Notes under the pieces: model-generated
The model's database searches: none
Told to the model about the DNA's origin: nothing
The model's input: the letters and a program-made list of their open reading frames with translations, nothing else
Assembly (NCBI RefSeq): GCF_000421765.1
Contig: NZ_ATXQ01000002.1
Span: 62,001 to 126,000 of the forward strand
Source: Denitrificimonas caeni DSM 24390
Lineage (GTDB): Bacteria > Pseudomonadota > Gammaproteobacteria > Pseudomonadales > Pseudomonadaceae
DNA length: 64,000 nt
Direction: 5' to 3'
Made by a program: the position numbers and the translations under genes
In this document: piece by piece, positions 59,334-64,000 of the stretch
Layout of the letters: the number at the start of each line of letters is the position of its first letter
How positions within the stretch are numbered: position 1 is the stretch's first letter

Positions 59334-61817
59334 ATGCGTTTACACTCCAAGGTTCTATTAGTCGTCGTACCCCTAGCGGTGATTCCGCTACTGATCTTAG
59401 GCTGGCTGGCCTATGATCAACTGCGCTCAACGGCAATAGAGCGCAGTTCGAGCCAAATGACCACGCTCATGGATCAAATGACGCGTAACTTTCAGATGCA
59501 CCAGGATGTTGCTAAAGCTAACGTCAAACTATTCTCCAATGCCTCACTGGTGCGCGCCTACGCACTGACCAAAGACGAAGAAGAACGTTATGTATTAATG
59601 TTGCCTTCCCTGCTAAAGCTGTTTACCAGTTATTTGCGCGCTTACCCTGACTACAATGATATCCGTTTCTTGTTACCCAATGGCTATGAGGACGCTCGTA
59701 GATCTTTACTGCCAATCGCCAATATCAGTGAGAATGAAGCGGGAACACCTTTCTTCAAAGCGCTCAGGCAGTTCAAAGGCGAAACGATGACCTACGTTTC
59801 AACGCCACCTGACAGCGAGACAGCCGCATTGCAGTTCGCTCAGCCGATCAAACTGATCGATCTGACCACTCAAGATCCACTTAATAGCACACCAACCTTG
59901 CGTGGCTACCTCGTAGTGACTATGCAACTGGATTTTATGGCAGAACAGGTAGCCTCCAGTCGTATTGGCAACAGCGGCTATACGCAGATTGTTAATAAAG
60001 ACGGTAAGATTTTGATTCACCCAGATCCTGCGCAGGTGGGTCAGCTGATACCTGCAGCGCTGCTAAGCAAAGCTTTAGCAAGCAAAGAGAGCAAACATCT
60101 CGTACCTGCACCCTATTTAGAATCTAGCAGCCTGTTCTCAGCTCGCTACTTACACGACGATCTGCTGTTGATTGGTGTATTACCGGAGGCAGAGCTACTC
60201 AAAGAAAGCCAGCGTCTTGGCGTGGTTGTCGCTTGGATCGTTCTAGGGACTATCGTCCTTATGATTATCGCGATGCTGATCGCCATCAGCTCCCTGATGA
60301 TTCAGCCCTTGAGACAATTGATCATTGCGGTTGGCGAAATCGGCCGTGGCAATCTGATGCCTGAAATCTCGTTATCGTCAAAGGATGAACTGGGTCAATT
60401 GGCTCTGAGCTTTCAGGAAATGGCCGGTAACTTAGAAAAATCACGCCTCAAGATCGAGCGACTGGCGTATCACGACAGCCTGACTGGTTTGCCCAACCGC
60501 TTCCAAGCGCATGAAGCATTGCAGCACATGATCTCTCACGCCCGCCGCGAGAATGGCAAGATGGCGGTGTTGTTTCTCGATCTGGATAACTTCAAACGAG
60601 TCAACGACACCCTTGGCCATCAAGTCGGCGACCAGTTGCTGAAGGAAATGGCCGTCCGTCTCACCTCTGTATTGCGCGCTGAAGATTTTATTCATCACGA
60701 ATCTTCAAGCAGCCCTGAGCTTCTGGCACGCCTTGGCGGCGATGAGTTCGTTATTTTGCTACCCAAAATTGATAGTTCGCTCGATGCTGCCAGAGTGTGC
60801 TCAAGAATTCTTGAAATGATGAAAATTCCCTTTCATTTCGATGATAAAGAAATCTATAGCGGCAGTAGCATTGGTATCTCGCTGTTCCCTGATGACGGTA
60901 CAAAAGTTGATGATCTGATCAAACGCGCCGATGCCGCGATGTATCAAGCCAAAGAGCAAGGCCGTAATAACTTCCAGTTTTACTCTGCGTCCTACAATCT
61001 TGCCGCCTTTGAACATATTTCTCTCGAAGGCAGGCTCAGACGCGCGTTAAAAAACAACGAGCTAGAGTTGTATTACCAACCACTTATTCAGACCACCACA
61101 GGCCATATTGTTGGCCTTGAGGCATTGTTGCGCTGGAATGATCCAGTAGAAGGCATTATTTCTCCTGAGAGATTTATTCCGATTGCCGAAGACAGTGGCT
61201 TAATTTTGCCGATTGGCGAATGGGTTCTGCGCGAGGCTGGACGACAAATAGGCGTTTGGCACACTGTTGGCCTCACTGACGCCAGCGTCTCGGTTAACGT
61301 CTCGGCGATCCAGTTACAGCGGCAAGACTTGCTCACGATTGTTGATCAAGTGCTTTCTGACAATGGGCTCCAGCCTTGGCAACTGGAACTGGAAATTACC
61401 GAAACCGCGATCATGAAGATCAAGCCAGAAGTCATCAGAGATCTGGATGCGATGCGCAAGAAGGGTGTGACAATTTCATTGGATGATTTTGGTACCGGCT
61501 ATTCATCTTTGAGTGTTTTACAGGAATTGCCCATCGGCAAGCTCAAAGTCGATAAAAGCTTCGTGCAAGATATGCTGGTTGATCCAAAGGATGCGGCCAT
61601 CGTTTCCGCTGTGTTATTTATCGCCAAAAGTTTGGGTCTACGTTCAACCGCTGAAGGCGTCGAAACGCTAGAGCAAGCAGCCCGCCTAGCAGAAGAAGGC
61701 TGTGATCAGCTGCAAGGTTACCTGCTATGCCGACCATTGCCGGCACACCTGATGACCCAGTTTTTGAAAGACCATAAAGTCAGTGGCGCACTAACAACCA
61801 AACTGACAGCAGACTGA
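59334..61817 (+). CDS. Membrane GGDEF-EAL c-di-GMP enzyme, MbaA-like
   Basis: 827 residues. Membrane segment (7-27), a periplasmic sensory domain (about 28-290, dCACHE-like), second membrane segment (about 295-320), HAMP (about 320-375), GGDEF domain (about 380-545) with intact GGDEF at 468-472, and EAL domain (about 565-815) with EALLRW (596-601), ELEITE and DDFGTGYSSL. Both catalytic motifs are intact, so either synthesis or breakdown of c-di-GMP is possible; the inhibitory RxxD site before GGDEF is absent (PELL). In V. cholerae MbaA, periplasmic NspS binding to norspermidine shifts the balance; here two NspS-like genes lie upstream on the same strand. Which reaction dominates is not visible. 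Confidence 0.9.
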   Translation: MRLHSKVLLVVVPLAVIPLLILGWLAYDQLRSTAIERSSSQMTTLMDQMTRNFQMHQDVAKANVKLFSNASLVRAYALTKDEEERYVLMLPSLLKLFTSYLRAYPDYNDIRFLLPNGYEDARRSLLPIANISENEAGTPFFKALRQFKGETMTYVSTPPDSETAALQFAQPIKLIDLTTQDPLNSTPTLRGYLVVTMQLDFMAEQVASSRIGNSGYTQIVNKDGKILIHPDPAQVGQLIPAALLSKALASKESKHLVPAPYLESSSLFSARYLHDDLLLIGVLPEAELLKESQRLGVVVAWIVLGTIVLMIIAMLIAISSLMIQPLRQLIIAVGEIGRGNLMPEISLSSKDELGQLALSFQEMAGNLEKSRLKIERLAYHDSLTGLPNRFQAHEALQHMISHARRENGKMAVLFLDLDNFKRVNDTLGHQVGDQLLKEMAVRLTSVLRAEDFIHHESSSSPELLARLGGDEFVILLPKIDSSLDAARVCSRILEMMKIPFHFDDKEIYSGSSIGISLFPDDGTKVDDLIKRADAAMYQAKEQGRNNFQFYSASYNLAAFEHISLEGRLRRALKNNELELYYQPLIQTTTGHIVGLEALLRWNDPVEGIISPERFIPIAEDSGLILPIGEWVLREAGRQIGVWHTVGLTDASVSVNVSAIQLQRQDLLTIVDQVLSDNGLQPWQLELEITETAIMKIKPEVIRDLDAMRKKGVTISLDDFGTGYSSLSVLQELPIGKLKVDKSFVQDMLVDPKDAAIVSAVLFIAKSLGLRSTAEGVETLEQAARLAEEGCDQLQGYLLCRPLPAHLMTQFLKDHKVSGALTTKLTAD

Positions 61818-62116
61818 GTCATGGATACATCGCTATAAGTATCAGAACATCATCCAACGCTAAGCACACTAAATAATTATTAAATAATAAGCATATTGAG
61901 GTAAGTCACAGATCTATAAGTATTTTGCTGCGAATAATTTATTTTGATAGCTGTTCGAAATATTTAACAATGCAATAAAAGCCTGTACAACACTCTTCAT
62001 TCCAGCATAATGATGACCTTACTCTAGCTGCTCTATTGGCTAATCAACACTGAAACACTAACGCGCAAGCAGCCTAACGCTAATCATTCATCTCAAGCCC
62101 TCTATCACTCTTTCTT
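61818..62116. other. AT-rich spacer before the symporter gene
   Basis: 299 bases with no supported gene, repeat or terminator hairpin. Very AT-rich between 61870 and 61980. The promoter of the following symporter gene probably lies here. Confidence 0.45.
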
Positions 62117-63460
62117 ATGCCAACAATCACAACAGCAATCACCGACCTCAATGATCTGGTATGGGGCACTCCGATGCTAATTGCCATTCTTGGCAGCGGC
62201 TTATTCCTTATGCTGTCACTGAAATTCATGCCTATTTTGAATATCAGGCGCGGCTTTGTAGAGATATGGAAAGGCCGCGCACAAGGCGATGCCAGCACAG
62301 GTCAAATCAGCCCCTTTGCCGCGCTGATGACCACCTTAGCGGCCACCGTAGGAACCGGTAATATTGCCGGTGTTGCCACCGCGATCGTGCTCGGCGGACC
62401 GGGTGCGCTATTTTGGATGTGGTGCACCGCCTTAGTCGGCATGGCAACCAAGTACTGCGAAGTCGTGTTAGCTGTACATTTTCGTGAGAAAAACGGTCAC
62501 AACCATTTTGTTGGTGGGCCAATGTATGCAATTAAAAATGGACTGGGTTACCGATGGGCATGGCTGGGTACCTGCTTTGCCATCTTTGGTGGTCTCGCCA
62601 GTTTTGGCATTGGCAATATGGTGCAAGTCAACAGCATGGCCGCTAGCTTGACTGTATCCTTTGCAATTCCTGCCTGGCTTAGCGGTGTCTGTGTGATGGT
62701 GCTGGTGGGTTTAGTGATTCTCGGCGGCATTCAGAGAATTGGTGCAGTGGCAAAAACCCTAGTGCCGTTTATGTGCTTGGCTTATGTGATTGCCGCCATG
62801 GTGGTGCTGGTCGTTAATTACCAAGCTATTCCGGATGCACTGCTATTGATTTTTGACTCAGCCTTTAATGGGCATGCGGCGGTTGGTGGCTTTACTGGCG
62901 CAGCAATGATTGCAGCCATTCGCTTTGGTGTGGCTCGCGGCGTTTTCTCTAACGAAGCAGGTCTTGGTAGCGCCGGTATTGCGCAAGCAGCAGGCACCAG
63001 TGAAGACCCTGTCACTTCCGGCTTGATCGGCATGATGGGTACCTTTATCGACACCCTAATTGTTTGCAGCATGACAGGCTTAGCGATTATTTGTTCGGGC
63101 GTATGGAGTAATGGCCTCAGCGGCGCCGCCTTGTCTTCTTCTGCGTTTGAGTCCGCAATGCCGGGAGCTGGTAATTACATTTTGACCACAGCGTTGGTGG
63201 TGTTTGCCTTTACCACTATTTTAGGTTGGAGTTACTACGGCGAGCGCTGCTGGGAGTATTTGTTTGGCGCGCGGGCAATTTTGCCGTACCGCCTCATTTG
63301 GGTACTAATTATTCCGCTTGGCGCTGTCAGTCAACTCGATACAGTATGGTTACTTGCCGACACTCTGAATGGCTTAATGGCCTTACCCAACTTGATTTCT
63401 CTATTAGTACTAAGCCCTGTCGTGATCAAGTTGACTCAAGATCACTTCAAACAGCGTTAA
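62117..63460 (+). CDS. Alanine/glycine:cation symporter (AgcS family)
   Basis: Imports alanine or glycine with Na+ (or H+). 447 residues with about eleven membrane segments. Family signatures: GRAQGDASTGQISPFAALMT, TVGTGNIAGVATAI, GGPGALFWMW and SNEAGLGSAGIAQAA. The start lacks a clear ribosome site. Stands alone and converges on motY with only three bases between the stops. A Na+ coupling would match the oad sodium pump at 15-18 kb, but the coupling ion cannot be read from the sequence. Confidence 0.93.
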   Translation: MPTITTAITDLNDLVWGTPMLIAILGSGLFLMLSLKFMPILNIRRGFVEIWKGRAQGDASTGQISPFAALMTTLAATVGTGNIAGVATAIVLGGPGALFWMWCTALVGMATKYCEVVLAVHFREKNGHNHFVGGPMYAIKNGLGYRWAWLGTCFAIFGGLASFGIGNMVQVNSMAASLTVSFAIPAWLSGVCVMVLVGLVILGGIQRIGAVAKTLVPFMCLAYVIAAMVVLVVNYQAIPDALLLIFDSAFNGHAAVGGFTGAAMIAAIRFGVARGVFSNEAGLGSAGIAQAAGTSEDPVTSGLIGMMGTFIDTLIVCSMTGLAIICSGVWSNGLSGAALSSSAFESAMPGAGNYILTTALVVFAFTTILGWSYYGERCWEYLFGARAILPYRLIWVLIIPLGAVSQLDTVWLLADTLNGLMALPNLISLLVLSPVVIKLTQDHFKQR

Positions 63461-63463
63461 CTT

Positions 63464-64000
63464 TTATTCACCTACAGCGCCATCTAAAGCGCTGTAAGTG
63501 GTTTCTGGCACTCGTGAAAGAACCACATTAACGCGACGGTTCAGAGCACGGTTAGCCGGACTGTTATTCGGCTTCAGTGGATAGCGTTCACCATGAAAGC
63601 GCACCACAATCTGCTCCTCAGGTATACCTTGATCAATAAAGTACTGCTTAACAGTTAATGCACGACGTCGTGATATTTCTCGATTACTCAACCGATTACC
63701 AAAGCTGTCTGAGTGTCCATCGAGCTCAATGTGATTAACAGTTGGGTCTTCCTTTATATAGTCAACAATCAACTGCAAGCGGCCTTGTGCTGAGCTGCTA
63801 AGACTTAAATTTTCATCAGGAAAAGCAATTCGAGTCTGTTTGATTTGTTCAAAATTATAAGGAAACAAATCCGCAGTACAATCAAGATAGCGCTGATAAG
63901 CATCAGAGAAGTGTGCAGGCATAATGCGAACTTCTAATGCATCACCTTGCTGAGTACGATGACGAATCAGCGGACCGCGACCCTCTAATAGTCCAGTCAG
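63464..64000 (-). CDS. motY: Flagellar protein MotY, C-terminal part (runs off the right edge)
   Basis: MotY forms the T-ring of the flagellar basal body and holds the stator in place. The window contains 178 codons up to the stop; the frame stays open to base 64000, and the segment LLEGRGPLIRHRT upstream of the first internal Met matches Pseudomonas MotY, so the Met at 63922 is internal and not the start. Visible: the end of the N-terminal T-ring domain and the whole OmpA-like peptidoglycan-binding domain (IELDGHSDSFGNRLSNREIS, RRRALTVKQYF, HGERYPLKPNN, NRRVNVVLS). Incomplete at the 5' end because of the window border only. Confidence 0.93.
   Translation of the reverse strand: MTGLLEGRGPLIRHRTQQGDALEVRIMPAHFSDAYQRYLDCTADLFPYNFEQIKQTRIAFPDENLSLSSSAQGRLQLIVDYIKEDPTVNHIELDGHSDSFGNRLSNREISRRRALTVKQYFIDQGIPEEQIVVRFHGERYPLKPNNSPANRALNRRVNVVLSRVPETTYSALDGAVGE

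Overview
The window is a gammaproteobacterial chromosome segment that reads as Pseudomonadaceae. The order DUF2802-cheW-parP-parC-motD-motC-cheB-cheA-cheZ-cheY-fliA-fleN-flhF-flhA, the tRNA-rsmA-lysC-alaS cluster, and the cysG-serS-rarA-lolA-ftsK / aat-bpt-infA block are all arrangements I know from Pseudomonas. Base composition looks lower in GC than P. aeruginosa by eye. With a Dnr-type regulator, an anaerobic ribonucleotide reductase, a copper receptor of the OprC/NosA type and a Na+-pumping oxaloacetate decarboxylase, a facultatively anaerobic, probably denitrifying, low-GC relative (Denitrificimonas/Thiopseudomonas-like) is my inference; the species is not proven. I see no prophage, insertion sequence, CRISPR array or integron.

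Layout. 0.3-0.6 kb: oprI lipoprotein with its terminator. 0.7-14.6 kb (minus): one long chemotaxis/flagellar run covering sensory kinase complex, polar placement (ParC/ParP), second stator pair (MotC/MotD), sigma-28, and flagellar number and placement (FleN, FlhF), ending at the export gate FlhA. 14.7-18.0 kb (minus): oadGAB sodium pump. 18.1-21.1 kb: mgtE, a DUF4124 protein, two identical tRNA-Arg genes, tRNA-Ser and rsmA. 21.4-27.1 kb (minus): lysC, alaS, a small acidic protein and aruC. 27.3-27.6 kb holds two structured repeats. 27.7-35.5 kb (minus): cysG, serS, crcB, rarA, lolA, ftsK. 35.7-37.5 kb (plus): the N-degron transferases aat and bpt, then infA. 37.8-40.5 kb (minus): copper receptor operon. 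40.8-45.3 kb: leuA, grxD, argF and an orphan ABC ATPase. 45.6-49.4 kb: anaerobic nucleotide reduction (nrdD, a separate glycyl-radical peptide, nrdG) under a promoter carrying an Anr/Dnr box and two NrdR boxes, followed by a Dnr-type regulator. 49.6-56.1 kb: ybaK and a mexAB-oprM/ttgABC efflux operon with an operator buried in its promoter. 56.1-61.8 kb: a third structured repeat, gloA, then two polyamine-binding-protein paralogues and a GGDEF-EAL membrane protein, a likely NspS/MbaA-type c-di-GMP sensing module. 62.1-64 kb: an alanine/glycine:cation symporter and the C-terminal part of motY.

Most noteworthy: (i) a dispersed three-stem repeat family whose outer stem shows compensatory changes and whose two hairpin loops all carry GGA on one strand, two of the three copies lying just downstream of genes in that orientation; (ii) class III reductase split so that the radical glycine sits on its own 55-residue peptide, invisible to a long-ORF search; (iii) a duplicated periplasmic polyamine sensor feeding one dual c-di-GMP enzyme; (iv) the layered nrdD control region. 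Several themes meet here: motility, c-di-GMP, RsmA and anaerobic redox control. I see no direct link between them beyond proximity.
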